A DNA stretch of 64,000 bases from Undibacterium sp. KW1 (lineage in GTDB: Bacteria; Pseudomonadota; Gammaproteobacteria; Burkholderiales; Burkholderiaceae_D): NCBI RefSeq assembly GCF_009937955.1, contig NZ_AP018439.1, positions 1,922,001 to 1,986,000 on the forward strand, read 5' to 3'. A model generated the notes under the pieces. It made no database searches. It saw only the letters and a list, made by a program, of their open reading frames with translations, and was not told the DNA's origin. Position 1 is the first letter of the stretch. Each line of letters begins with the position of its first letter. Below are positions 8,513 to 17,525 of this stretch, piece by piece. Position numbers and translations under genes: made by a program.

Positions 8513-9787
8513 TTATTGTGCTGCCAGCAGGTGGTTGATACGCACCGATGCTGAGGGATGTGAGTCATAAAACGCCGAATGCAGGGGATCAGGCGTCAGG
8601 GTAGAGGAATTGTCGTCATACATCTTGACCAGGGCAGTGACCAGGTCATTGGCATTCGTGTGTTTGGCGGCAAAGGCATCGGCTTCAAATTCATGTTTGC
8701 GTGAAGTGATCGCACTCAGCGGCGAAAACAGGAAAGTAAACACCGGCAAGACCAGCATGAATAAAATAATCGCCATCGCATCATTTTGCGCCAGCAGCAA
8801 GGGATCGACACCCAGGCCAGTGTAGAACCAGACTTGTTCTTTAAAAAAGCCCAGCATAGCCATGAAAACCAGCGACAAGGCAAACATGACGGCCATGCGC
8901 TTGATGATGTGCTTGAGCTTGAAGTGACCGAGTTCATGGGCCAGCACGGCCTCAATTTCATTTGGTGCCAGGCGTTCCAGCAAGGTGTCATAAAATACGA
9001 TGCGCTTGGCGCCACCAAAGCCGGAGAAGTAGGCATTGCCATGGCCAGAGCGTTTTGAACCGTCCATGACAAAGATGCCTTTCAGGGCAAAGCTGACGCG
9101 CTTGCTCAGGTTTTCTATGCGTTCACGTACTTCTTCATTGTCCAGCGGCCAGAATTTGTTGAACAGGGGAGCGATCACTACCGGGAAAATCAGCATGATT
9201 AACATCTGGAAACCGATGAAGAATGCCCAGGCATATAGCCACCACAGGCTGCCAGCTTTTTCCATCAGGGTCAGTATCACCCATATCAGGGGCAAGCCCA
9301 GTACGGAACCTATCAGGGCATTTTTGATCATGTCAGTGAAAAACAGGCTCAGCGTCATTTTGTTGAAACCAAATTTTTCTTCCAGCACGAATTGTGAGTA
9401 ATAGCTGAATGGAAATTCAATCACACTGCTGATGATGGTAAATGCCACCAACAAGCTGATCTGATACCACATGCCGGGGCCAGTAAGCTTGACCAGATGC
9501 ACAGACAGCCATTGCAAGCCTCCAAACAGGGTAAAACCCATCAGCACGGCTGCATTCAACAGCAGCATGGCCATACCCAGCTTGGTCTTGGCAATGGTGT
9601 AGTCCGCCGCCTTTTGATGAGAGGCCAGACCTATCTTTTCTGCGAATTGCGCAGGCACAGCAGCACGGTTGCGCAGGATGTGGCGAATATGGCGGGAGCC
9701 CAGCCAGAACTGAATAATCAGTGCCAGCAGCAGGAAGGAAACGAATAAAACCGAAAAAACGGATGAAATCATGGGAAAATGTGACAT
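8513..9787 (-). CDS. M48 family zinc metalloprotease (Ste24-like)
   Basis: Integral-membrane protease of about 424 residues related to CAAX prenyl protease Ste24 and HtpX, probably acting in inner-membrane protein quality control. The zinc-binding HELGH motif is in [14 protein letters not shown], and the third ligand region is [10 protein letters not shown] about 70 residues later. Several transmembrane segments precede and follow. In-frame starts are TTG 9805, ATG 9787 and ATG 9772; none has a strong ribosome site, and 9787 is a compromise. It is divergent from orn, with starts only about 30 bp apart, so the promoters must overlap. Confidence 0.92.
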   Translation of the reverse strand: MSHFPMISSVFSVLFVSFLLLALIIQFWLGSRHIRHILRNRAAVPAQFAEKIGLASHQKAADYTIAKTKLGMAMLLLNAAVLMGFTLFGGLQWLSVHLVKLTGPGMWYQISLLVAFTIISSVIEFPFSYYSQFVLEEKFGFNKMTLSLFFTDMIKNALIGSVLGLPLIWVILTLMEKAGSLWWLYAWAFFIGFQMLIMLIFPVVIAPLFNKFWPLDNEEVRERIENLSKRVSFALKGIFVMDGSKRSGHGNAYFSGFGGAKRIVFYDTLLERLAPNEIEAVLAHELGHFKLKHIIKRMAVMFALSLVFMAMLGFFKEQVWFYTGLGVDPLLLAQNDAMAIILFMLVLPVFTFLFSPLSAITSRKHEFEADAFAAKHTNANDLVTALVKMYDDNSSTLTPDPLHSAFYDSHPSASVRINHLLAAQ

Positions 9788-9814
9788 TCGATAAGTAATA
9801 GCCAAGGAAGAATT

Positions 9815-10411
9815 ATGTCACAAGCGACCGACATTCAAACAAACACTGCAAATCCTGCCACGCCAGCCCGCCCAAATGAAATGAACCTGATCTGGCTGGA
9901 CATGGAAATGACAGGCCTGGACCCGGATACAGATCGTATCATTGAGGTGGCCGTGGTGGTAACGGATTCACAATTGAATGTACTGGCAGAAGGCCCCGTA
10001 TTTGCAATTCATCAATCTGATGAAACCCTGGACAAGATGGATAACTGGAACAAGGGCACGCATGGCCGCTCTGGCCTGATCGACAAGGTCAAAGCCTCTA
10101 CCGTGACTGAAGCAGACGCTGAAGCCGCCCTGATCGCCTTCTTGAAGCCCTATGTGCCAGCAGGTAAGTCACCTATGTGTGGCAATACCATCTGCCAGGA
10201 CCGCCGCTTCATGGCGCGTGGCATGCCCAAGCTGGAAGCTTTCTTTCACTACCGTAATCTTGATGTATCGACATTGAAAGAACTGTGCCGCCGCTGGAAG
10301 CCGGAACTGGCATCTGGCTTCAAGAAGCATCAAAAGCACACAGCATTGGCGGATATTCTGGAATCCATCGAAGAGCTCAAATACTATCGCGAGCATTTCA
10401 TTAAAGAATAA
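9815..10411 (+). CDS. orn: Oligoribonuclease
   Basis: DEDDh 3'-to-5' exoribonuclease that degrades diribonucleotides such as pGpG, the breakdown product of c-di-GMP. The 198-residue protein has Exo [18 protein letters not shown], a central Exo II segment around [14 protein letters not shown], and Exo III with [15 protein letters not shown]. The N-terminus is about 20 residues longer than in E. coli. ATG at 9815 follows AAGGAAG at good spacing. A strong terminator follows. Relevant here because two diguanylate cyclases lie in the same window. Confidence 0.97.
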   Translation: MSQATDIQTNTANPATPARPNEMNLIWLDMEMTGLDPDTDRIIEVAVVVTDSQLNVLAEGPVFAIHQSDETLDKMDNWNKGTHGRSGLIDKVKASTVTEADAEAALIAFLKPYVPAGKSPMCGNTICQDRRFMARGMPKLEAFFHYRNLDVSTLKELCRRWKPELASGFKKHQKHTALADILESIEELKYYREHFIKE

Positions 10412-10443
10412 GCTGTATTCACCAAACTTGTAGCAAATAAGCA

Positions 10444-10477
10444 AAAAGCCAGGCTGAGACCTGGCTTTTGTTTTTTT
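10444..10477 (+). terminator. Rho-independent terminator after orn
   Basis: Ten-base arms AAAAGCCAGG (10444-10453) and CCTGGCTTTT (10460-10469) with a 6-nt loop, followed by a T-rich tract. The A/T ends also let it work for the leftward FosA-like gene. Confidence 0.9.
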
Positions 10478-10506
10478 GTTTATTTTTTTTATTTATTTGA
10501 ACGGTC

Positions 10507-10941
10507 TCAGAACAGCACTAGCCCTTCATAGGGCTTGATTTTCAAACTGTCGAGCCTTGATTGCAAATCACCGACATGCAATTCCAGCTTGTGGCCGTCA
10601 GGATCAAGCAGGTAAAGCGAATCACCTTCGCTTTTATTGATTTTCCATAGCGTCAATTTGCCTGCATCTGCCATTTGCTTAAAAATGGCAAAGGACGCAA
10701 GCTTCACAGAAAATGCAGTGTAGGTGTATTCAGAGGGAACGCTGGTACGGCAATTCTGGTCCAGCGAGAGGCAAATCCAGTCGTTGCCAGCTTGCAGATA
10801 AGCACCGTTTTTCCAACGGGCGACTGGTCTCAAACCCAGTACATCTACATAAAAGCGAAAAGAGCGCTCAAGGTCAGCCACCGAGAGGGTAATATGATTC
10901 AAGCCCATGACAGCAGCCACAGGCTTGTTCAAATCAGGCAT
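10507..10941 (-). CDS. FosA-like glutathione transferase (VOC fold) with altered metal site
   Basis: A 144-residue vicinal-oxygen-chelate protein strongly resembling fosfomycin resistance FosA: MGLNHITLSVADLERS, WICLS, WKINKSEGDSLYLLDPDG and HVGDLQSRL. FosA is a Mn/K-dependent glutathione transferase. In Pseudomonas FosA the metal ligands are His7, His64 and Glu110. Here the equivalents are His16, Tyr74 (in EYTYTAF, where FosA has DYTHYAF) and Glu120, so one histidine ligand is replaced. Fosfomycin resistance should therefore not be assumed. About ten extra N-terminal residues are present, and no clear ribosome site precedes the start. Confidence 0.85.
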   Translation of the reverse strand: MPDLNKPVAAVMGLNHITLSVADLERSFRFYVDVLGLRPVARWKNGAYLQAGNDWICLSLDQNCRTSVPSEYTYTAFSVKLASFAIFKQMADAGKLTLWKINKSEGDSLYLLDPDGHKLELHVGDLQSRLDSLKIKPYEGLVLF

Positions 10942-10968
10942 GCTGATTGTTGAAAGTGCAAAGGGCGA

Positions 10969-11325
10969 TTAAACGCCCAGCAATTCGACTTCAAATATCA
11001 GGGTTGCATTGCCAGGGATAACACCACCAGCGCCGCGTGGGCCGTAACCGAGGCTGGAAGGGATAGTCAGCAGACGGGTGCCGCCCACTTTCATGCCTTG
11101 AACGCCTTCATCCCAGCCTTTGATCACATGACCAGCACCCAATGGGAAAGAAAATGGCTGACCACGGTCTTTGCTGGAGTCAAACTTCTTGCCTGCACTA
11201 CCGTCAGGGTTTTGCAGCCAGCCTGTGTAGTGAACATCGACATGGTTACCAGCGACGGCTTCCGCGCCTTCGCCGATAATTTTGTCTTCATATTGCAAAC
11301 CACTGACTGTTGTAATAGTACTCAT
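10969..11325 (-). CDS. FKBP-type peptidyl-prolyl cis-trans isomerase
   Basis: A single-domain, soluble FKBP of 118 residues without a signal peptide, catalysing cis-trans isomerisation at X-Pro bonds. The core VDVHYTGWLQNPDGSAGKKFDSSKDRG is recognisable (VHYTGWL, FDSS), as are VIKGWDEGVQGM and the C-terminal IPGNATLIFEVELL. Length matches bacterial MIP/FklB-like single domains. AAAGGA lies before the ATG at 11325. It is the first gene of a short leftward pair with the FosA-like gene. Confidence 0.95.
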   Translation of the reverse strand: MSTITTVSGLQYEDKIIGEGAEAVAGNHVDVHYTGWLQNPDGSAGKKFDSSKDRGQPFSFPLGAGHVIKGWDEGVQGMKVGGTRLLTIPSSLGYGPRGAGGVIPGNATLIFEVELLGV

Positions 11326-11720
11326 TATTTTTTTCCTTTATTCCGCGTTTGTCACGCTACAAAATCGTTGCTGGTATTTGATTCCAGTTATGCTGTTTTC
11401 AAGTCCGTATATCGTGTTCCCTGATATTTTTGTTGCTTGCTTTGTAGTGCGATGCAGGCAATTTTATAGGGAAGCATGTTAAATGCCGACGAAAACTCAC
11501 TGAAATCAGCATCTCTGATCTAAAAAAGCTGGCGCAATTGTAGAGCAAAAGAAAAGATTTTGGTCACTCAGCTTTAGGTTCTTGTTCTGGCAGCAATAGA
11601 TTCTGGCTTGATTTTGGACAAATTAGGTGAAAAATCTGAAAAACAATGAAAGGAAAGCTCTTTCCTTATTGTCATGCGCTGTAAAATGCCAGTTCGATTT
11701 ATTTTTTTGCGGTCTTTTTC
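11326..11720. other. Divergent intergenic region between FKBP and YVTN genes
   Basis: 395 bp with no credible gene. It holds the FKBP promoter (leftward) and that of the propeller gene (rightward). The one clear structure is the inverted repeat at 11643-11672, described separately. A TAAAAT hexamer at 11682-11687 could be the -10 box of the rightward gene. Confidence 0.5.
11643..11672. promoter_or_regulatory. Inverted repeat upstream of the YVTN propeller gene
   Basis: Arms AAGGAAAG (11650-11657) and CTTTCCTT (11660-11667) are perfectly complementary around a 2-nt centre. The outer bases ACAAT and ATTGT extend the pairing with a 2-nt bulge. It lies just upstream of a candidate -10 box at 11682 and 49 bp before the start at 11721. 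This could be an operator or a 5' hairpin; no T-tract follows, so it is not a terminator. Confidence 0.5.
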
Positions 11721-12695
11721 ATGCGTAGTCGTATCTTGTTGTCGTCTTTGGCGTTTTCTTTGGTTTCCGCATTCTCTGCATTTTCTGCACAGGCCAATGT
11801 GGTCGTGGTGCTCAATTCGCGCGATGCCACTGTGAGTCTGCTTGATCAGGCCACTTATAAAGAAATCAGCACCTTTCCTGTAGGCAAGGAACCCCATCAT
11901 TTGATGGCCACCCCAGACAACAAATCCCTGATCGTGGCAAATGCGGTGGGTAATGAACTGGTATTTCTTGATCCCAAGACTGGTCAGATACAACGCCGCA
12001 TGAAGGATATTGCTGACCCTTACCAGATTGGCTTTTCTCCAGACCAGAAGTGGTTTATCTCTAACTCCCTGCGCCTCGACCGTGTCGATTTCTATAAGTT
12101 TGACGGCCAGGAAATGAAGCTGGTACAACGTGTACCACTGGCGAAATTGCCTAGCCACATGGCTTTTGATGCAGCCAGCACGACGGTTTTTATCACCCAG
12201 CAGGGCAGTGACCAGATTTCTGCGATTGATCTGGCGACTCAAAAAATCAAATGGACTATCCCGGTGGGCAAGCTGCCTGCAGGCATTTCCATGACACCTG
12301 ATGATAAATACTTACTGGTCGGCATCATGGGCAGCAATTATGTTGAAGTCATCGATTGGCGCACACAAAAAACCGTCAAGAAAATCAAGGCAGGTGAGGG
12401 TACGCATAACTTCCGTGCTCTGGGTGACAAGCGTCATATTTTTGTCTCCAACCGCACTTCCAACGAAATCAATATCCTTGACCAGCAGACACTGGAAATT
12501 GTCGGCTCTATTCCCGTCCCAGGCGGTCCTGACTGTATGGAAGTCAGCGAAGATGGCAAAACCCTGTGGGCCACCCTGCGCTGGATCAAGAAAGTGGCTG
12601 TCATTGATATTGCCAGCCGCAAGGTCATCAAGCTGATCCCGGTTGGCCGTTCCCCGCATGGCGTGTTCTTTGCCAATCGTGCCGGCAATATGTAA
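11721..12695 (+). CDS. Periplasmic YVTN/YncE-type beta-propeller protein
   Basis: A 324-residue exported protein. The signal peptide spans roughly residues 1-25 (cleavage after SAQA). About seven repeats of the YVTN/cytochrome-cd1-like propeller follow, each with patterns such as VVVVLNSRDATVSLLD, HHLMATPDNKSLIVAN and IFVSNRTSNEINILD. These proteins bind DNA or metal or act as scaffolds; no enzyme activity can be read from the sequence. The start has no obvious ribosome site. It overlaps the next gene by 53 bp, which implies coupling with the deacetylase. Confidence 0.85.
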   Translation: MRSRILLSSLAFSLVSAFSAFSAQANVVVVLNSRDATVSLLDQATYKEISTFPVGKEPHHLMATPDNKSLIVANAVGNELVFLDPKTGQIQRRMKDIADPYQIGFSPDQKWFISNSLRLDRVDFYKFDGQEMKLVQRVPLAKLPSHMAFDAASTTVFITQQGSDQISAIDLATQKIKWTIPVGKLPAGISMTPDDKYLLVGIMGSNYVEVIDWRTQKTVKKIKAGEGTHNFRALGDKRHIFVSNRTSNEINILDQQTLEIVGSIPVPGGPDCMEVSEDGKTLWATLRWIKKVAVIDIASRKVIKLIPVGRSPHGVFFANRAGNM

Positions 12696-13494
12696 ATTGC
12701 AGTGGCCTGCACATGTGGCCGTTGTGTCCATGGTGGCCATGCTGTGCTCGCCTGCGGTGATTGCTGCGACTGCAGCGGGCAACTGCAAGGGAAGCATCTA
12801 CCTGACTTTTGATACCGGCAGCCAGTCGCAGGCAGAATTGATTGCTGCGACCCTGCGCCGTCATCAAATCAAGGCGACTTTTTTCCTGGCGAATGAAAAG
12901 ACCGTGCAAGGCGACTATTCGCTGGACATGAGCTGGTCACCCTACTGGAAAAAACTGGCAGAAGAAGGCCATGCTTTTGGTACTCACACTTTTGATCATG
13001 TCTATGTTGTCGGCGATTTGCCCGATGGCCATATCACCGTCAAACCGCAGTTTGGTGCGCAAGCTGGCCAGACCCTGCAATGGACAGCAAAAGAATATTG
13101 CCAGGAGCTGCGCCGTGTCGATCAGCGCTTCTTTGCCCTGACGGGCAAAAAGCTGGATCCGCTCTGGCGCGCGCCAGGTGGCAAGCTCACACCTAATTTG
13201 TTGAAAGCCGGGCAGGCTTGTGGCTACATGCATGTAGGCTGGTCACCAGCCGGGTTTTCTGGCGATGAATTGTCCAGCGAAAAATTCAGCAACCCCATGT
13301 TGCTCAGACGTGCTCTCGACAAACTCAGGGATGGCGATATTTTCATGGCACATCTGGGTATCTGGTCACGCAAACAGGCCTGGGCGCCAGAAAACCTGGA
13401 GCCATTACTTAGCGGCCTTGAGCAAAAATCCTTTTGTTTTGCTACTCTACGCGAACACCCCGCTTATCAAAATTTAAACCAGCAGAAAAAATAA
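12643..13494 (+). CDS. Polysaccharide deacetylase (CE4/NodB) family protein
   Basis: NodB-homology domain protein, probably exported and acting on a cell-surface polysaccharide. Motif 1 is YLTFDTGSQ (residues 53-61); the usual TFDD has its second, metal-binding Asp replaced by Thr58. Motif 2 HTFDH keeps both metal histidines, and motif 3 is WRAPGG. The start is uncertain: ATG 12643 and 12658 lie inside the propeller gene, while TTG 12697 directly follows its stop and would give a signal-like N-terminus ending in PAVIAATA. The stop overlaps the next start by one base (TAATG). The neighbours suggest an envelope-modification group. Confidence 0.8.
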   Translation: MAVPRMACSLPIVPAICKLQWPAHVAVVSMVAMLCSPAVIAATAAGNCKGSIYLTFDTGSQSQAELIAATLRRHQIKATFFLANEKTVQGDYSLDMSWSPYWKKLAEEGHAFGTHTFDHVYVVGDLPDGHITVKPQFGAQAGQTLQWTAKEYCQELRRVDQRFFALTGKKLDPLWRAPGGKLTPNLLKAGQACGYMHVGWSPAGFSGDELSSEKFSNPMLLRRALDKLRDGDIFMAHLGIWSRKQAWAPENLEPLLSGLEQKSFCFATLREHPAYQNLNQQKK

Positions 13495-14474
13495 TGACTA
13501 TTTCCGATCTGTTCACAAATCTGCAAGCCTGGATTTTTGAAACGATAGTACAGCCCGCCATGTTTAACCTGGGCCTGGGTGAGTTTGTGGAAGACTCCTA
13601 TGAAGGCGTCGAATGGTTCATGCTCGGCGTTTTGCAATTGATCGTGCTGTTCATCATCTTGCGCCCGCTGGAATCATGGATGCCCGTGCATGAAATCAAG
13701 AACCGCTATGCACGCTGGAATGATTTCATCTATACCGCCTTGCACAGACTAGGGGCGTTTTCCATCCCGGTGTTTTTTGTGCTTGACCCCTTGCTGGATC
13801 AACTCACGGCCCTGCTGCACCTGCAAGGCGTGAACCCCTTCAACCTGGAAAACATCTGGCCAGGCATGTTGCAATATCCGGTTCTGCTGTTTTTGGTGTA
13901 TCTGGTGGTGCTGGACTTTTTTGACTACTGGTATCACCGTGCCGAGCACCAGTTCAACTGGTGGTGGGCATTACACAGCCTGCACCATAGCCAGCGCGAT
14001 ATGAATTTGTGGAGTGATAACCGCAATCACCTGCTCGATGATTTTATCCGCGATATTTATATGGGTTTGATTGCAATTGTGATTGGCGTAGAGCCTGGAC
14101 AATATGTCATGCTGGTCATGGCATCACAAATGCTGCAAAGCCTGCAACATGCCAATGTACGCATACATTTTGGCCGTATAGGTGAATACCTGCTGGTATC
14201 CCCACGTTATCATCGTACCCATCATGCCATAGGCATAGGGCACGAAACTCATGGCAAGGGCACACTTGGCGGGCATAACTTTGCGGTGTTGCTCCCCATC
14301 TGGGATGTATTGTTTGGTACCGCCCTGTTCGCCAAAGAATTTGCGCTGACCGGCATACGTGACCAGTTGCCCGCCCCGGAAGGCAGCGCACGCAACTATG
14401 GCGAAGGATTCTGGTCACAGCAATGGCTGGGTTTAAAGCGTATGTTTGGATTTGACAAGGAAAAACAATCATGA
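13494..14474 (+). CDS. Sterol desaturase/fatty acid hydroxylase family protein
   Basis: A 326-residue membrane di-iron enzyme of the fatty acid hydroxylase superfamily. The three histidine clusters are present: HRAEH, HSLHHSQRDMN, and HRTHH followed by GHETHGKGTLGGHN. At least four hydrophobic segments precede and separate them. ATG at 13494 overlaps the deacetylase stop (TAATG), so an upstream in-frame ATG at 13434 is rejected. Family members hydroxylate or desaturate lipids such as fatty acids, sterols or carotenoids. The lipid substrate is not determinable. Confidence 0.88.
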   Translation: MTISDLFTNLQAWIFETIVQPAMFNLGLGEFVEDSYEGVEWFMLGVLQLIVLFIILRPLESWMPVHEIKNRYARWNDFIYTALHRLGAFSIPVFFVLDPLLDQLTALLHLQGVNPFNLENIWPGMLQYPVLLFLVYLVVLDFFDYWYHRAEHQFNWWWALHSLHHSQRDMNLWSDNRNHLLDDFIRDIYMGLIAIVIGVEPGQYVMLVMASQMLQSLQHANVRIHFGRIGEYLLVSPRYHRTHHAIGIGHETHGKGTLGGHNFAVLLPIWDVLFGTALFAKEFALTGIRDQLPAPEGSARNYGEGFWSQQWLGLKRMFGFDKEKQS

Positions 14475-15316
14475 ATATCGCATCCGTGATGCGTGCCTGG
14501 GGCAGGGCAGTAGCAGCGCAATTGCATTACCGTATGCTGCTGCTGACTTTTTTGCCTTTTATGGTCGCCCTCATTTTATGGGGCGCTGCCATGTGGTGGG
14601 GCTTGCAAGCAATGATGGATTTTATCCAGGCCTGGTTGAGCGAACATGATGGTTTTGCAAGGGTAAGCAGTGTCCTCAACATAGTCGGCCTGATTGCTCT
14701 CAAGATGGTGGTCGTACCGCTGGTAGCCATGTGGGTACTTTTGCCATTGATGATATTTACCTCATTGATGTGTATAGCGGTGTTTGCCATGCCTGCTATC
14801 AGCAAACATGTGGGCATGCGTGATTACCCTGAGCTGGAACAAAAGAACGGCGGCACGTTCCTCGGTAGCATGGGGCATTCCTTATCTTCTTTCCTCATTT
14901 TTGCGCTGATCTGGTTTGTGAGTTTGCCGCTAAACCTGATCCCCTTCGTCGGGCTGGTGCTGCAACCGCTTTTATGGGGCTGGCTGACTTACCGGGTCAT
15001 GGTGTACGATGCACTGGCGCTACATGCTGATGCAGATGAGCGTGCCAGCCTGATTCAGGAGCATCGCTGGTCTTTGCTGTCTATCGGCATCGTTGCTGGC
15101 CTGTTTGGTGCGGCACCTGGTTTGTTGTGGCTGGGCGGGGTTGTCTCTACCCTGTTCTTGCCTGTCATCGCAGGCGTGGCGATCTGGGTTTATGTACTGG
15201 TGTTTGTCTTTACCGGCTTGTGGTTCCAGCATTACTGCCTGGAAGCCTTGCAGCGTCACCGCAGCGTACCACCCCAGGCAGGTGCGCCAATTCCGCAAAC
15301 ACTGCCCAGCCTGTAA
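14471..15316 (+). CDS. EI24 domain-containing (CysZ-like) membrane protein
   Basis: A 281-residue integral membrane protein with about five or six hydrophobic segments and the EI24/CysZ layout, including the segment SLPLNLIPFVGLVLQPLLWG. CysZ transports sulfate in E. coli, but distant homologues have unknown roles and no sulfur gene is nearby. The start ATGA overlaps the hydroxylase stop by four bases, so it is translationally coupled to it. Confidence 0.8.
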   Translation: MNIASVMRAWGRAVAAQLHYRMLLLTFLPFMVALILWGAAMWWGLQAMMDFIQAWLSEHDGFARVSSVLNIVGLIALKMVVVPLVAMWVLLPLMIFTSLMCIAVFAMPAISKHVGMRDYPELEQKNGGTFLGSMGHSLSSFLIFALIWFVSLPLNLIPFVGLVLQPLLWGWLTYRVMVYDALALHADADERASLIQEHRWSLLSIGIVAGLFGAAPGLLWLGGVVSTLFLPVIAGVAIWVYVLVFVFTGLWFQHYCLEALQRHRSVPPQAGAPIPQTLPSL

Positions 15317-15336
15317 TATAAAAATAAGGAGAAATT

Positions 15337-16137
15337 GTGGCAATCGGTCTGATTATCGTTGGCGATGAGATTTTATCTGGCAAACGCGAAGACAAGCACA
15401 TGTCCAAAGTCATCGCTTTGCTGAAGGCGCGTGGCATGCAGCTTGACTGGGTTGAATATGTAGGAGACAACCGCGAGCGCATTACCGCTACCCTGAAGCG
15501 CAGCTTTGCCAGTGGTGACGTGGTGTTTTCTACCGGTGGCATAGGTGCGACACCTGACGACCATACCCGCCAGTGCGCGGCAGCGGCGCTGGATTTGCCA
15601 GTCGTTCTGCATCCAGAAGCCAAACTCCTGATACAGGAACGCATCATGGATATCGCCAAAGAAAAAGGCGAAGTGGCCGACCTTACGACGCCTGACCATT
15701 TGCACAGATTGAAGATGGGCGAGTTCCCGCTTGGGGCCGATATCATCCCCAATCCTTTCAACAAGATCGCCGGTTTTTCCATACGCAACCACTTCTTTGT
15801 CCCCGGCTTTCCGGTCATGGCCTGGCCCATGCTGGAATGGGTGCTCGATACGCATTTTTCTCACCTGTTCAATCAGCATGCACAATTTGAACAATCGGTA
15901 CTGGTGTATGAAATGGCCGAATCCATCGTCACACCTTTGATGGAGCAACTGGAAGCCGATTTCCCACTGATCAAAGTTTTCAGCCTGCCCAGTGTTGGTA
16001 GTGAAACTGAACGCAGGCATATAGAACTGGGCGTCAAGGGCGATGAGCAGCAAGTACCAGTTGCCTATCAAAAAATGCTGGAGGGCTTGCAGCAACTGAA
16101 AGCCGAATACATCCCTACGCCTGCCAAGCCTGTCTGA
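15337..16137 (+). CDS. MoaB/Mog molybdopterin-binding domain protein (CinA N-terminal-like)
   Basis: A 266-residue cytosolic protein with a molybdopterin-binding (MoCF) fold as in the N-terminus of CinA: LIIVGDEILSGKREDKH at residues 4-20 and FSTGGIGATPDDHT near residue 65. It lacks the C-terminal nicotinamide-nucleotide amidase domain of full CinA. The start is GTG at 15337, supported by AAGGAG six bases upstream. It is followed after two bases by the TAXI gene. Stand-alone versions are common and uncharacterised. Confidence 0.88.
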   Translation: MAIGLIIVGDEILSGKREDKHMSKVIALLKARGMQLDWVEYVGDNRERITATLKRSFASGDVVFSTGGIGATPDDHTRQCAAAALDLPVVLHPEAKLLIQERIMDIAKEKGEVADLTTPDHLHRLKMGEFPLGADIIPNPFNKIAGFSIRNHFFVPGFPVMAWPMLEWVLDTHFSHLFNQHAQFEQSVLVYEMAESIVTPLMEQLEADFPLIKVFSLPSVGSETERRHIELGVKGDEQQVPVAYQKMLEGLQQLKAEYIPTPAKPV

Positions 16138-16139
16138 AC

Positions 16140-17486
16140 ATGCAAAAAATCAAATTCACCCTCTTCAATCTGCGTGATCTGCTGGTTGCATTTGGCCCGA
16201 TCACGCTGATGGTGGTGATAGTCTGTGGCGTTGGTTACTGGCTGGTAGATCCGGCACCACCGCGTGTGATTGACATTTCCAGCGGACAGGAGAATGGTTC
16301 TTATGAGCGCTTTGCCAAACGCTATGCGCAAGAACTGCAAAAAAACCAGATCACCTTGCGCCAGCAAGTGTCGCAAGGGTCAGAAGAAAATCTGAGCCGC
16401 ATCAGTGACCCTGATTCTGAAATTGAAGTGGGCTTTGTGCGTAGTGGTTCGAGTGATGAAGCACAGGCGCATGAACGTGGCCTTATCTCATTGGGGAGCT
16501 TGTTTTATGAGCCTATCTGGGTGTTCTACCGCAGCCCGAAAGAAGTCACTACAATCAGCCAGTTCAAGGGCAAGACTGTCAATGTTGGCCCTGATGGCAA
16601 CGGCGTCGCCAAACTGTTCAGCCAGATTTTAAGTGTCAACGGCATGTCAGAAGAAGATCTCAGCATACAAAAATTGGCTGATACGCCGGGCACGGCTGCT
16701 TTGCTGGATGGAAAAGTTGATGTATTGATTTTTAGCTCTGCCAGTGATTCGCCGCTGGTGCAAATGTTATTGCTGACTCCCGGCATACGCCTGTTTGATT
16801 TCGTCCAGGCAGAGGCATATACAAGGCGTTTCCCGTTCTTGTCGCATGTCGTGCTGCCGCGCGGCATAGTCGATATAGGCAAGGATATTCCTGCTCGAGA
16901 TTATCACTTGATTGCACCAACAGCGACCCTGGTCGCCCATGAAAGCCTGCATCCTGCCCTGATGGGTTTGTTGCTACAGGCAGCGCACAGGATACATAGC
17001 GGCGCCGACTGGTTCAGCCGTCAGGGTGAGTTCCCCTCCGATAAATATACAGAAATACCAGTAGCACATGAGGCCGAGAAATTCTATAAAAACGGCCCGC
17101 CTGTGTTGCAGCGTTACTTGAGCTTCTGGATTGCCAATTTCATAGAGCGCATGTGGGTCGTCATCGTCGCCCTCGGTGCCTTGTTCCTGCCGCTGTCAAA
17201 AATTATTCCGCCCTTGTACGTCTGGCGCATACGCTCACGCATTTACCGCTGGTATGGTCAATTGCGGCTGGTGGAGCAGGCGATAGAAGAAGTCGAATTA
17301 GAAGACAGGCATGGCGTTGCAGAGAAACAATTGCGCTATCTCGATGAGATAGAAGAAAAGGTCAATCGTATCACCATACCCTTGTCCTATGCAGAGGAAC
17401 TATATGGCTTGCGTAGCCATATCGCTTTTGTACGCTCAAGGGTGCAGGCGATGCTGGCTGCATCCATGGGGCAGGCGACGCAGTAA
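16140..17486 (+). CDS. TAXI-family solute-binding protein with C-terminal membrane anchor
   Basis: A 448-residue protein of the TRAP-transporter-associated extracytoplasmic immunogenic (TAXI) type. There is a transmembrane segment at residues about 18-36, then the binding domain beginning IDISSGQENGSYERFAKRY, with FKGKTVNVGPDGNGVAKLF in the middle. A second hydrophobic segment near residue 340 and a charged helical C-terminal tail follow. No TRAP permease gene is adjacent, so it may not serve transport; membrane-anchored orphans of this kind are known. Confidence 0.82.
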   Translation: MQKIKFTLFNLRDLLVAFGPITLMVVIVCGVGYWLVDPAPPRVIDISSGQENGSYERFAKRYAQELQKNQITLRQQVSQGSEENLSRISDPDSEIEVGFVRSGSSDEAQAHERGLISLGSLFYEPIWVFYRSPKEVTTISQFKGKTVNVGPDGNGVAKLFSQILSVNGMSEEDLSIQKLADTPGTAALLDGKVDVLIFSSASDSPLVQMLLLTPGIRLFDFVQAEAYTRRFPFLSHVVLPRGIVDIGKDIPARDYHLIAPTATLVAHESLHPALMGLLLQAAHRIHSGADWFSRQGEFPSDKYTEIPVAHEAEKFYKNGPPVLQRYLSFWIANFIERMWVVIVALGALFLPLSKIIPPLYVWRIRSRIYRWYGQLRLVEQAIEEVELEDRHGVAEKQLRYLDEIEEKVNRITIPLSYAEELYGLRSHIAFVRSRVQAMLAASMGQATQ

Positions 17487-17525
17487 TGGAACTGTACTTC
17501 CAGTAAGGATTTTTAAAGCAAATTG

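Noticed and set aside
10507..10941. Calling this a proven fosfomycin resistance gene
   Set aside because: A metal-ligand histidine is replaced by Tyr, so activity cannot be assumed.
11574..12242. A 222-codon minus-strand frame starting inside the propeller gene
   Set aside because: The plus strand encodes a signal peptide and propeller repeats here; the minus-strand product has no recognisable domain and runs into the intergenic repeat.
15373..16095. A 240-codon minus-strand frame
   Set aside because: Shadow of the MoaB/Mog gene, whose motifs and ribosome site are on the plus strand.
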